Assembly (NCBI GenBank): GCA_903905685.1
Contig: CAIVHI010000373.1
Location: 1 to 15,130 of the forward strand
Length of the DNA stretch: 15,130 nucleotides
Direction of reading: 5' to 3'
From: an uncultured Bacteroidota bacterium
GTDB taxonomy: Bacteria > Bacteroidota > Bacteroidia > Chitinophagales > Chitinophagaceae
In this document: piece after piece, positions 7,538 to 15,054 of the stretch
Layout: each line of letters starts with the position of its first letter
Position numbering within the stretch: the first letter of the stretch is position 1
Position numbers and translations under genes: made by a program
The notes under the pieces: model-generated
The model's input: only the letters and a program-made list of their open reading frames with translations
What the model was told of the DNA's origin: nothing
The model's database searches: none

Positions 7538-9616
7538 ATGCCCGTTACGTCGAAACAGACCATCATCAGAGATATCAGTTGGCTGGCATTCAATGCCCGC
7601 GTGCTCCAAGAAGCCCGAGATACCCGAAACCATATTCAAGACAGAATCCGGTTTCTCGGCATTTTTTCCAACAACCTCGACGAGTTTTTCCGCGTCAGGG
7701 TTGCGGCACTCAATAAAATGGTTTCTCTGGGCAAGGAGGCCAAAATGCACTTGGAGGCCAATCCCGACAAAATCCTGAAGAAGATTCACCAAACGGTGAT
7801 GGCGCATCAGCAGGAATTTGACGCCACCCTATCAGACATCATTGGCGAACTTGGCCGGAAACAGATTTTCATCAAAGACGAAACCCAACTTTCGGAAGAA
7901 CAGAAGGCATTTGTCGGGAAAATTTTCGACGCCAAAGTGCGCACGGAGACCATACCGCTCATGATTGAGTCCATCCCGCATGTGCCGTTGCTGAAAGACA
8001 AATCGATTTATCTGGCTTGCGTATTGGGCAACTCCCACTCACCCACAGCGCGCCGATATGCGCTCATCGAAATTCCTACCCGTATACTGCCCCGCTTCGT
8101 CATTATGCCCTCGGCGGAAGGTACTACCGACATCATTTTGCTGGAAGACATCATCAGGTTCAACCTGAAAGGGATTTTCGGCCCATTTGGCTACGACACA
8201 TTCTCGGGATACATCATCAAAGTGACCCGAGATGCCGAGCTCGATTTAGACAATGATGTGAACAACAACATTCTTGAAGAACTGGCCAAGGGCTTGAAGA
8301 ACCGCAAAAAAGGCCGCGCCACCCGCTTCGTTTATGATAGGAACATCGATGCCAATCTGCTGAAGTACCTCACGAAGCGTCTTGGCCTCACCAAGAAGGA
8401 CAATATGATTCCGGGTGGGCGCATCCACAATTTCAAAGACTTCATCGACTTCCCGCAGAGCATTTTCAACGATATCAGGCCGCGCCAGCAGGCGTTTGTG
8501 CATCCCATGCTCAAGCAGCCGTGCCGCATTATGGACATCATCGAGAAACGGGATGTGATGTTGCACCTGCCCTACCACTCCTTTGATTCCGTCATAGACC
8601 TGCTGCGCGAGGCCGCCATCGACCCTGCGGTGCAAAGCATCAAGATAACCTGCTACCGACTGGCCAAAAATTCGAAAGTCATCAATGCCCTCATCAATGC
8701 CGTGAGGAACGGGAAATCGGTTACGGCAGTGCTGGAACTCAGGGCAAGGTTTGACGAAGAAGCCAACTTGAAATGGAAAGCCTATTTGGAAGAAGAAGGT
8801 GTGAATGTCGTGTTGGGCATCAACAACATGAAGGTGCACGCCAAAATATGCGTCATCAAAAAACGAGAGGCCAACCAAACCAAGCAATATGCCTTCGTAT
8901 CTACCGGCAATTTGAATGAGAATACGGCAGCTTACTATGGCGACCATTGCCTGTTTACCACCAACAAAACGATAATAGGCGACCTGAACCGAGTATTCGA
9001 ATATTTGGAGAACCCGCTCACCAAGGCGGCATCGCTTGCCAACTGCAAAACCCTGCCGGTATCGCCACTCACCATGAGGCGTTTTTTTCTGAACCAACTC
9101 ACCCAACAGATTCGGGTAGCGAGGCGCAAAAAGCCGGCATTGGCCATCATCAAACTCAACAGCTTGGTAGACAACATCCTCATAGAAAAGATGTATGCCG
9201 CTGCCCGCGCAGGGGTGGACATTAAAATGATTGTGCGGGGCATTTGTGGCGCCCAAACCAAGCAGAAGTCGTTCAAGAATCATCTTAATGGACTGAGCAT
9301 CATAGACGGCTACTTGGAACATGCGAGGGTTTTCGTTTTCGGGGAAGACAAGACCAGAAAGGTATTCATTTCATCGGCCGATTGGATGGTGCGGAACCTG
9401 GACCACCGTATAGAAGTGGCCTGCCCCATATTCGATAAGGACATTCAGCAGGAACTGATAGATATCATGAATATCCAGCTGTCGGAAAATGTAAAAGGTC
9501 GGATATTTGACAACGAACAGACGAACCATTACATCGTGCCTGCCGAGGGTGCCCCATCGGTCCGTTCGCAAGAAGCGACATATCTTTATTTAAAAGGAAA
9601 AACATATACGGATTGA
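7538..9616 (+). CDS. ppk1: polyphosphate kinase 1
   Basis: The protein has 692 residues, near the 688 of E. coli PPK1. It reversibly polymerises the gamma-phosphate of ATP into polyphosphate through a phosphohistidine. The N-terminal domain begins RDISWLAFNARVLQEA. NNLDEFFRVRVAAL is the strong family block. The catalytic histidine is H434 (KVHAKICVI), matching E. coli H435. The second conserved histidine is H595 (YLEHARVFVFG), near E. coli H592, and DHRIEVACPIFD lies near the end. ATG 7538 is chosen by family alignment. The frame is open to a TTG at 7442, but that TTG is part of the promoter -7 box. An in-frame ATG at 7466 remains possible. The stop TGA overlaps the TTG start of ppx. Confidence 0.96.
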   Translation: MPVTSKQTIIRDISWLAFNARVLQEARDTRNHIQDRIRFLGIFSNNLDEFFRVRVAALNKMVSLGKEAKMHLEANPDKILKKIHQTVMAHQQEFDATLSDIIGELGRKQIFIKDETQLSEEQKAFVGKIFDAKVRTETIPLMIESIPHVPLLKDKSIYLACVLGNSHSPTARRYALIEIPTRILPRFVIMPSAEGTTDIILLEDIIRFNLKGIFGPFGYDTFSGYIIKVTRDAELDLDNDVNNNILEELAKGLKNRKKGRATRFVYDRNIDANLLKYLTKRLGLTKKDNMIPGGRIHNFKDFIDFPQSIFNDIRPRQQAFVHPMLKQPCRIMDIIEKRDVMLHLPYHSFDSVIDLLREAAIDPAVQSIKITCYRLAKNSKVINALINAVRNGKSVTAVLELRARFDEEANLKWKAYLEEEGVNVVLGINNMKVHAKICVIKKREANQTKQYAFVSTGNLNENTAAYYGDHCLFTTNKTIIGDLNRVFEYLENPLTKAASLANCKTLPVSPLTMRRFFLNQLTQQIRVARRKKPALAIIKLNSLVDNILIEKMYAAARAGVDIKMIVRGICGAQTKQKSFKNHLNGLSIIDGYLEHARVFVFGEDKTRKVFISSADWMVRNLDHRIEVACPIFDKDIQQELIDIMNIQLSENVKGRIFDNEQTNHYIVPAEGAPSVRSQEATYLYLKGKTYTD

Positions 9617-10512
9617 TACTTGCAGCGATAGATATCGGATCCAATGCAGCCCGGCTGCTCATTAACGATGTATCGGTTTATACCGATGGCACCGTGGATT
9701 TCACCAAACTCACCCTCTTACGCATACCGCTTAGGTTGGGGTTCGACGTTTTCGATAATGGGGTGGTGTCTGACGAAAAGATTAAGATGCTCGTAGACAC
9801 CCTCAAGGCTTACAAACTGCTGATGGACATCTATAAAGTGGAGGCCTTCAAAGCATGTGCCACAAGTGCCATGCGCGATGCAGCCAATGGTGAAGCCATC
9901 CTCAAAACCATACTCGACGAGACCGGAATAGATGTAGGCATCATTACCGGGCAGGAAGAAGCCAACATCATTTACGAAACCCACATTGCCGAAAACCTGA
10001 ACGAAAACAAGTCGTACCTCTATATAGATGTAGGCGGAGGCAGCACTGAAATTACACTTTTCTCCAAAAACAAGACCATCTTCAAGGAATCGTTCAACAT
10101 TGGCACGATACGGTTGCTGCACGACAAAGTGGCCCCGGAACAATGGGAACACATGAAATGGTTTGTGAAAACCTATACCCGCAACTACCTGCCACTCGAG
10201 GCAATTGGCACAGGGGGCAACATCAACAAGATTTTTTCGATTTCGAAACGCAAAGAGGGCAAGCCGCTGAGCCTGGAACTGTTGAAAGACTATTATAAGG
10301 AACTCTCGGGCTCCTCGTTGGCAGAGCGCAAACACCTGTACCAATTTCGCGACGACCGGGCAGATGTGATTGTACCGGCATTGCAGATATACCTGTCTGT
10401 AATGCGTTGGGCAATGGCCGATGAAATATACGTGCCCAAAATAGGCCTTGCCGACGGACTTATCAAAATGCTGTATCGCGATAGGACGGCATTGCGCACG
10501 TTGACCCCATAA
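9613..10512 (+). CDS. ppx: exopolyphosphatase / Ppx-GppA family phosphatase
   Basis: The protein has 299 residues, corresponding to the two-lobed Ppx/GppA actin-like core without the C-terminal HD-like extension of E. coli PPX. The phosphate-1 loop AAIDIGSNAARLLI is at the N-terminus, ATSAMRDAAN follows, and DVGGGSTEI (139-147) is the second nucleotide/phosphate loop. AIGTGGNINKI also fits the family. The expected reaction is removal of terminal phosphate from polyphosphate, or conversion of pppGpp to ppGpp; the position directly after ppk1 favours polyphosphate. The start is a TTG at 9613 that overlaps the ppk1 stop (TTGA). A purine-rich aaaagga lies about 15 nt upstream, and no in-frame ATG lies close by. 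Translation is probably coupled to ppk1. Confidence 0.92.
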   Translation: MILAAIDIGSNAARLLINDVSVYTDGTVDFTKLTLLRIPLRLGFDVFDNGVVSDEKIKMLVDTLKAYKLLMDIYKVEAFKACATSAMRDAANGEAILKTILDETGIDVGIITGQEEANIIYETHIAENLNENKSYLYIDVGGGSTEITLFSKNKTIFKESFNIGTIRLLHDKVAPEQWEHMKWFVKTYTRNYLPLEAIGTGGNINKIFSISKRKEGKPLSLELLKDYYKELSGSSLAERKHLYQFRDDRADVIVPALQIYLSVMRWAMADEIYVPKIGLADGLIKMLYRDRTALRTLTP

Positions 10513-10562
10513 ACCGGAGCGGGTGCCGAAAAAAGACAATCGGATTACAAAAAAATCGTAAG

Positions 10563-10590
10563 GGCTTCAAAAAAACGTTATTTTTTAGCC
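10563..10590 (+). promoter_or_regulatory. bulged hairpin between ppx and atpB, possible terminator
   Basis: ggct (10563-10566) pairs with agcc (10587-10590). Inside it an A-run (10569-10575) pairs with a T-run (10581-10586) around the loop cgtta, leaving a small tc bulge. The structure could end ppx transcription. It also occupies the place where the -33 element of the atpB promoter should be. It is A/T-rich and could be partly coincidental. Confidence 0.35.
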
Positions 10591-10599
10591 ATAAACTTA

Positions 10600-10607
10600 T
10601 ACCTTTG
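10600..10607 (+). promoter_or_regulatory. atp operon promoter, -7 box
   Basis: TACCTTTG is an exact match to TAnnTTTG, 20 nt before the atpB ATG. No clear TTG -33 element is seen at the right distance; the region there is a T-run. The short leader contains cggag a few bases before the ATG, an unusually good Shine-Dalgarno-like site for this phylum. Confidence 0.6.
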
Positions 10608-10627
10608 CGCAAAATTTCGGAGCACTG

Positions 10628-11806
10628 ATGAATTGTAAACGCGTTGTATTCTTCCTGATTATCGTACTGGGACTGTCCGGATCCGGACTTTTGGCACGTG
10701 CTCAGAGTGGAACACCATCCGGTGAAGGCATGAACTCCACACCTGCGGCGGGTACCCCCGAGAATGGTGAAGGTGGTGAGAAAAAAGGTATCAACATTAC
10801 CGAAATCGTATTCGGTCACGTTGCCGATTCGCATGAATGGCACTTGTTCAGCATCAGTCACGAAGCTGAAGGTCAAGGCGAAACCGCTATCGCGTTGCCG
10901 TTACCCGTACTGGTTTACGAGCCGGGCGTTGGATTCGATGCCTTCATGTCGAACAACTTCGAAGAATGGAAAAAGGCTCCGGATGGCACCAAAATCAGCA
11001 ACTCTTACGAAGGCTACCACTTGGAAATGAAAATGAAGGAGAAACTCGTTGCAGACAATGGCGCAGCGGTTTACGACCTCTCCATTACGAAGAACGTATT
11101 GTCTATGCTCATTGGCGTGTTCCTGCTGTTGTGGGCCATGTCGAAAGTGGCCAAGGCATATAAAGCAACGGGTTCGACCAAAGCCCCATCAGGTTTCCAG
11201 AATTTCATTGAAGTGGTGGTGGTTTTCATCCGCGATGAAGTGGCATTGCCCAATCTCGGCAAGAAGTCGGTGAAATACATGCCTTTGCTCCTTACCGTGT
11301 TTTTCTTCATTTGGATCAATAACCTCCTCGGATTGCTCCCCGGTGGTGCCAACTTTACCGGCAACATCGCCGTTACGGCCTGCTTGGCTTTGGTGACCTT
11401 CATCGTAATGATGGCCGGCAGCACCAAACATTTTTGGAGCCACTTGCTCAACCCACCCGACGTGCCCGTATTGGTAAAGGCGCTGTTGGTGCTCATAGAA
11501 ATCATGTCGCTGCTCATCAAGCCCGTAGCATTGATGATACGTCTGTTCGCCAACATGTTGGCCGGCCACATCGTAATTTTGAGCGTTATCTGTATGATCT
11601 TTATCTTTGGCATGCTTAACAGGTTTGTAGGTTGGGGTTTTGTGCCGGTATCATTGGCTTTTTCGGTATTCATGTTTATGCTGGAGTTGCTGGTAGCCGC
11701 CATTCAAGCCTTCGTGTTTACGAACCTTACGGCGGTATTCATCGGGCAGTCTATCGAAGAAGGCCATGGTGATGCCCATGCACATGATGCCAAACACGCA
11801 CATTGA
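10628..11806 (+). CDS. atpB: F-type ATP synthase subunit a
   Basis: The protein has 392 residues. It forms the proton half-channels of Fo next to the c-ring. A signal peptide is visible (VVFFLIIVLGLSGSG, then ARAQ near 26), followed by a low-complexity linker and a periplasmic segment with ADSHEWHLFSI. Transmembrane helices start near 155. The essential channel arginine is R305 in LMIRLFANMLAGH (E. coli R210). The protein is far longer than the E. coli form (271); the N-terminal extension is usual for Bacteroidota. The last 14 residues are histidine-rich (GHGDAHAHDAKHAH). It is the first gene of the operon with a probable Shine-Dalgarno cggag. No atpI is seen upstream. Confidence 0.96.
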   Translation: MNCKRVVFFLIIVLGLSGSGLLARAQSGTPSGEGMNSTPAAGTPENGEGGEKKGINITEIVFGHVADSHEWHLFSISHEAEGQGETAIALPLPVLVYEPGVGFDAFMSNNFEEWKKAPDGTKISNSYEGYHLEMKMKEKLVADNGAAVYDLSITKNVLSMLIGVFLLLWAMSKVAKAYKATGSTKAPSGFQNFIEVVVVFIRDEVALPNLGKKSVKYMPLLLTVFFFIWINNLLGLLPGGANFTGNIAVTACLALVTFIVMMAGSTKHFWSHLLNPPDVPVLVKALLVLIEIMSLLIKPVALMIRLFANMLAGHIVILSVICMIFIFGMLNRFVGWGFVPVSLAFSVFMFMLELLVAAIQAFVFTNLTAVFIGQSIEEGHGDAHAHDAKHAH

Positions 11807-11864
11807 TATAAACGAAAATCGAACATATTTTTAAGACTTTTTCTTTAATTAAAATCCAAACAAC
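11807..11864 (+). promoter_or_regulatory. AU-rich unstructured leader before atpE
   Basis: The 58-nt gap between atpB and atpE is strongly A/T-rich (for example atttttaagactttttc) and shows no stable hairpin, unlike the other gaps of this operon. An open, A-rich initiation region could favour high translation of the c subunit, needed in about ten or more copies per complex. This is inference. Confidence 0.35.
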
Positions 11865-12116
11865 ATGTCAGTACTGATGAACACAATTATGTTGGCAAGC
11901 GATTTGGCCAAAGCCGGTGGTGCTTTTGGTGCAGGTATCGCTGCCCTCGGAGCCGGAGTAGGTATCGGCCAAATCGGAAAAGGCGCAGTAGAAGCTATTG
12001 CCCGCCAACCCGAAGCCATGAGCGACATCCGCGCCAACATGATCTTGACTGCAGCATTCGTTGAAGGGGTTGCACTGTTTGCGGTTATCGCAGGCATCCT
12101 CGCCATCTTCGTCTAG
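11865..12116 (+). CDS. atpE: F-type ATP synthase subunit c
   Basis: The protein has 83 residues forming a hairpin of two membrane helices, the rotor unit of Fo. The first helix is glycine- and alanine-rich (GAGIAALGAGVGIG). The polar loop has the conserved ARQPE. The second helix carries the ion-binding glutamate E67 in AAFVEGVALF. The residue after the glutamate is glycine rather than serine or threonine, which favours proton over sodium coupling by family rules. The start at 11865 gives MSVLMNTIMLAS; ATGs at 11877 and 11886 are alternatives and would shorten it to more typical lengths. It is followed by a strong inverted repeat. Confidence 0.95.
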   Translation: MSVLMNTIMLASDLAKAGGAFGAGIAALGAGVGIGQIGKGAVEAIARQPEAMSDIRANMILTAAFVEGVALFAVIAGILAIFV

Positions 12117-12124
12117 CCACAACC

Positions 12125-12171
12125 TAAAACAACTGCATTCAACGCACAGGGCAGCGAATGCAGTTGTTTTA
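12125..12171 (+). promoter_or_regulatory. large perfect hairpin between atpE and atpF
   Basis: A perfect 16-bp stem: t plus aaaacaactgcattc (12125-12140) pairs with gaatgcagttgtttt plus a (12156-12171) around a 15-nt loop. It begins 8 nt after the atpE stop. The 3' arm ends in four T. It could be a partial terminator, or a block to exonucleases that protects upstream atpB-atpE mRNA, lowering or separating expression of the downstream subunits. Confidence 0.65.
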
Positions 12172-12233
12172 ACTACAAACACAATTGAAGTAACAATATC
12201 ATTTTTAAATTAACACAATAAAGACAGCAGACT

Positions 12234-12728
12234 ATGGATTTGCTTACCCCGGAACTCGGTTTATTCTTCTGGACGCTGATTGCCTTCTTGGCCGTATTCT
12301 TCATCCTCCGCAAATTTGCGTGGGGACCCATCCTCAATACTTTGGGTGAGCGCGAAAAAGGGATAGCCGACTCTATCGCATCGGCCGAAAAAGTAAGGGA
12401 CGAAATGACCAAGCTGAAATCGGACAACGAGAAAACGATGGCCGAAGCCCGTGAAGCGCGCACCCTCATGTTGAAGGAAGCGAAAGAGTTGAAAGACAAA
12501 ATCGTGAACGAAGCCAAGGAAGCGGCAAAAGTTGAAGCGAATAAAATCATCATCGAAGCCCAACAACAAATTCAACAGCAAAAAATGGCCGCAATGACCG
12601 AAGTGAAAAACGAAATCGGGAAATTGGCCGTTGAAGTTGCAGAGAAAATCCTCCGCAAACAGTTGAGCGAAAATGAAGGCCGCGATGCTTACGCGAAATT
12701 GCTCGCCGAGAACATCAAATTGAACTAA
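12234..12728 (+). CDS. atpF: F-type ATP synthase subunit b
   Basis: The protein has 164 residues. It is the peripheral stalk linking the a subunit in the membrane to delta and the F1 head. One N-terminal membrane helix (about 8-26, LGLFFWTLIAFLAVFFILR) is followed by WGPILNTLGERE, where the family has its conserved bend. A long charged helix rich in lysine, glutamate and alanine runs to the end, as expected for a dimeric coiled coil. The length is normal (E. coli 156). The ATG at 12234 is the only sensible start. The gene is preceded by the large hairpin and a 62-nt A-rich leader. Confidence 0.95.
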   Translation: MDLLTPELGLFFWTLIAFLAVFFILRKFAWGPILNTLGEREKGIADSIASAEKVRDEMTKLKSDNEKTMAEAREARTLMLKEAKELKDKIVNEAKEAAKVEANKIIIEAQQQIQQQKMAAMTEVKNEIGKLAVEVAEKILRKQLSENEGRDAYAKLLAENIKLN

Positions 12729-12756
12729 GGCGGAAACTGCCGCCCATTGCCATGGG
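12729..12756 (+). promoter_or_regulatory. two mutually exclusive small hairpins after atpF
   Basis: ggcgg (12729-12733) can pair with ccgcc (12740-12744). cccat (12743-12747) can pair with atggg (12752-12756). The two share bases 12743-12744, so only one can form fully at a time. They start at the base after the atpF stop. The stems are short (5 bp each) and may be chance. Confidence 0.3.
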
Positions 12757-12792
12757 TGCAGCATACGCAAAAACGTAAACCATTCAATCCAA

Positions 12793-12821
12793 CTATGGCC
12801 TAACCCTCGGGGTGGCCGTAG
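12793..12821 (+). promoter_or_regulatory. bulged hairpin in the atpH leader
   Basis: ctatggcc (12793-12800) pairs with ggccgtag (12814-12821) with one T-G wobble. After a 2-nt TA bulge, accc (12803-12806) pairs with gggt (12810-12813) around a tcg loop. This gives 12 paired positions, ending 15 nt before the atpH ATG. Its place suggests an effect on atpH translation or mRNA processing. Confidence 0.5.
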
Positions 12822-12836
12822 CCCAAGATACACCAT

Positions 12837-13397
12837 ATGCAGAATCCACGTCTCGCCGCGCGCTATGCCAAGTCGCTTTTAGATCTTTCCGTAGAACGGA
12901 ACTGTCTGGAGGACACGCTTGCCGACATGTACCTACTGGATAAGATATGCAACATGAGTCGCGACTTCGTGAACATGTTGCGTAGCCCCGTCATCACCGG
13001 AGACAAGAAAACGGCCATCACCACCCAGATACTCGCAGGGAAGACCCAGGAATTGACCATGGCGTTTTTCAAGCTGCTGATTGCGAAGGGTCGGGAAGTA
13101 AGTCTGCCCGAAATTGCTACGGCGTTCATTGCCCAATACAATCAAGCCAAGAACATCACCACCGTTAAGCTTACATCTGCGGCACCGATGGGCGAACAAC
13201 TCCAAGCCGAAATCGTAAGCAAGGTGCAAACATTCATCAAGGGCAATACCATAGCGTTGAAAACGGAGGTGGACCCCGAGTTGATTGGCGGCTTCGTGAT
13301 TGAAGTGGGCGACAACCTGTATGATGCCAGCGTAAAGAAAAAATTGCAGGACATCAGGGCAACCGTAGTGGACTACAGCTACGTGAGCAAAATGTAA
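12837..13397 (+). CDS. atpH: F-type ATP synthase subunit delta (OSCP)
   Basis: The protein has 186 residues. It joins the peripheral stalk to the top of the F1 alpha/beta ring. The N-terminal helical domain starts NPRLAARYAKSLLDL, the usual family opening. The C-terminal signature DPELIGGFVIEVGDNLYD begins at residue 146, and SVKKKLQDI follows. The length is normal (E. coli 177). The start is at ATG 12837, 15 nt after the bulged hairpin. It lies in the operon between atpF and atpA, in standard order. Confidence 0.95.
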   Translation: MQNPRLAARYAKSLLDLSVERNCLEDTLADMYLLDKICNMSRDFVNMLRSPVITGDKKTAITTQILAGKTQELTMAFFKLLIAKGREVSLPEIATAFIAQYNQAKNITTVKLTSAAPMGEQLQAEIVSKVQTFIKGNTIALKTEVDPELIGGFVIEVGDNLYDASVKKKLQDIRATVVDYSYVSKM

Positions 13398-13410
13398 AAA
13401 ATGGAAGAAC

Positions 13411-13424
13411 GCCGGGCGACCGGC
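13411..13424 (+). promoter_or_regulatory. GNRA-type mini-hairpin between atpH and atpA
   Basis: gccgg (13411-13415) pairs with ccggc (13420-13424) around a gcga loop, which fits the stable GNRA tetraloop class. It lies 13 nt after the atpH stop and is followed by an A-rich leader to atpA. Confidence 0.45.
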
Positions 13425-13467
13425 AAAACAATATTGAAAATCATTCTTAACACAAGAAACAAATCAT

Positions 13468-15048
13468 ATGGTTGATATTAAGCCGGATGAAATCTCAGCG
13501 ATACTGCGCCAGCAGTTGAGCCACGTAGACAGCGCAGCCACTTTGGAAGAAGTAGGTACGGTATTGATGATCAGTGACGGTATTGCCCGCGTGTATGGCA
13601 TGACAGGCGTGCGTCAGGGCGAACTGGTTGAATTTGAAAACGGGGTAAAGGCTATCGCCCTGAATCTTGAAGAAGACAATGTGGGTGTGGTACTCATGGG
13701 TGAGTATGCCACCATCCGCGAGGGCGACAAAGTGCGCCGCACCAACAAAATCGCTTCCATCAAGGTGGGCGAAGGTATGGTGGGCCGCGTGGTGAATACC
13801 CTTGGCGAGCCTATAGACGGCAAAGGCCCCATCAAGGGCGAATTGTATGAAATGCCACTGGAACGTAAAGCGCCGGGCGTTATCTTCCGCGAACCCGTAA
13901 AGGAGCCCCTCCAAACAGGTATCAAGGCTATCGATGCGATGATTCCCATCGGCCGCGGCCAACGCGAATTGGTAATCGGCGATCGTCAGACCGGTAAGTC
14001 GGCCATCTGTATCGATACCATCATCAATCAGAAAGAATTTTATGCTGCCGGCAAGCCGGTATATTGCATCTACGTTGCGATAGGCCAAAAAGCCTCTACC
14101 GTTGCGGGTGTAATGAAGACTTTGGAAGACTACGGTGCAATGGCCTATACGACCATCGTTGCCGCATCGGCTTCCGAACCCGCTCCTTTGCAGTTCTATG
14201 CTCCATTCGCAGGTGCCGCCATTGGCGAGTTCTTCCGCGATACCGGACGTCCTGCATTGGTCATCTATGACGATTTGTCGAAACAGGCCGTTTCTTACCG
14301 TGAGGTGTCGCTGTTGTTGCGTCGTCCTCCGGGCCGCGAGGCCTATCCCGGCGACGTGTTCTACTTGCACAGCCGCTTGCTGGAACGTGCTGCCAAAGTC
14401 ATCAACAATGACGATGTGGCCAAGAGGATGAACGACTTACCCGAAAGCATCAGGCATATGGTGAAAGGTGGTGGCTCGCTCACCGCGCTCCCCATCATCG
14501 AGACCCAAGCCGGTGACGTATCTGCTTACATCCCTACCAACGTTATCTCCATCACCGACGGACAGATATTCTTGGAATCCAACCTGTTCAACTCCGGTAT
14601 CCGTCCCGCCATCAACGTGGGTATCTCTGTGAGCCGTGTGGGTGGTAATGCCCAAATCAAGTCCATGAAGAAAGTGGCAGGTACCCTGAAACTCGACCAA
14701 GCGCTCTACCGAGAAATGGAAGCGTTTTCGAAATTCGGTGGCGACCTCGATGCTGCGACCAAGAACATCATCGACAAGGGAAGCCGCAATGTGGAAATCC
14801 TGAAACAAGCTCAGTTCAGCCCTTACTCCGTAGAAAAGCAAGTAGCCATCATTTACTTGGGTACCAACAACTTGATTCGCGAAGTGGCTGTGAACAAGGT
14901 GCGCGCTTTCGAAGAAACGTTCCTGCAACAAATGGAAGCCAAGTATCCCGATGTATTGAAGGAATTCAAGAAAGGCAATCTGCCCGAAGACGGCATAGCC
15001 AAAATGGTGAAACTGGCTCAGGATTTGATTCCTCAGTATAAAAAGTAA
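13468..15048 (+). CDS. atpA: F-type ATP synthase subunit alpha
   Basis: The protein has 526 residues (E. coli 513). It is the non-catalytic nucleotide-binding subunit of F1. The beta-barrel domain comes first (IARVYGM, VKAIALNLEEDNVGVV). The P-loop GDRQTGKS is at 171-178. ALVIYDDLSKQAVSYRE is the Walker B region, LLLRRPPGREAYPGDVF is fully typical, and the arginine finger is R390 in ISVSRVGG. The C-terminal helical domain is complete. ATG 13468 gives MVDIKPDEISAILRQQL, the normal alpha start that contacts delta. It is the last atp gene visible; a 27-bp palindrome follows after 6 nt. Confidence 0.98.
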   Translation: MVDIKPDEISAILRQQLSHVDSAATLEEVGTVLMISDGIARVYGMTGVRQGELVEFENGVKAIALNLEEDNVGVVLMGEYATIREGDKVRRTNKIASIKVGEGMVGRVVNTLGEPIDGKGPIKGELYEMPLERKAPGVIFREPVKEPLQTGIKAIDAMIPIGRGQRELVIGDRQTGKSAICIDTIINQKEFYAAGKPVYCIYVAIGQKASTVAGVMKTLEDYGAMAYTTIVAASASEPAPLQFYAPFAGAAIGEFFRDTGRPALVIYDDLSKQAVSYREVSLLLRRPPGREAYPGDVFYLHSRLLERAAKVINNDDVAKRMNDLPESIRHMVKGGGSLTALPIIETQAGDVSAYIPTNVISITDGQIFLESNLFNSGIRPAINVGISVSRVGGNAQIKSMKKVAGTLKLDQALYREMEAFSKFGGDLDAATKNIIDKGSRNVEILKQAQFSPYSVEKQVAIIYLGTNNLIREVAVNKVRAFEETFLQQMEAKYPDVLKEFKKGNLPEDGIAKMVKLAQDLIPQYKK

Positions 15049-15054
15049 TCTCCA

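Noticed and set aside
8246..9322. A 358-residue minus-strand reading frame opposite ppk1
   Set aside because: It lies wholly inside ppk1, whose catalytic residues are intact. The antisense translation shows no family motif.
12752..12778. An eight-codon reading frame (MGAAYAKT) between atpF and atpH
   Set aside because: Too short to support. The ATG lies in a hairpin arm and nothing suggests a leader peptide.
13495..14370. A 291-residue minus-strand reading frame opposite atpA
   Set aside because: It is an antisense shadow of a strongly conserved gene.
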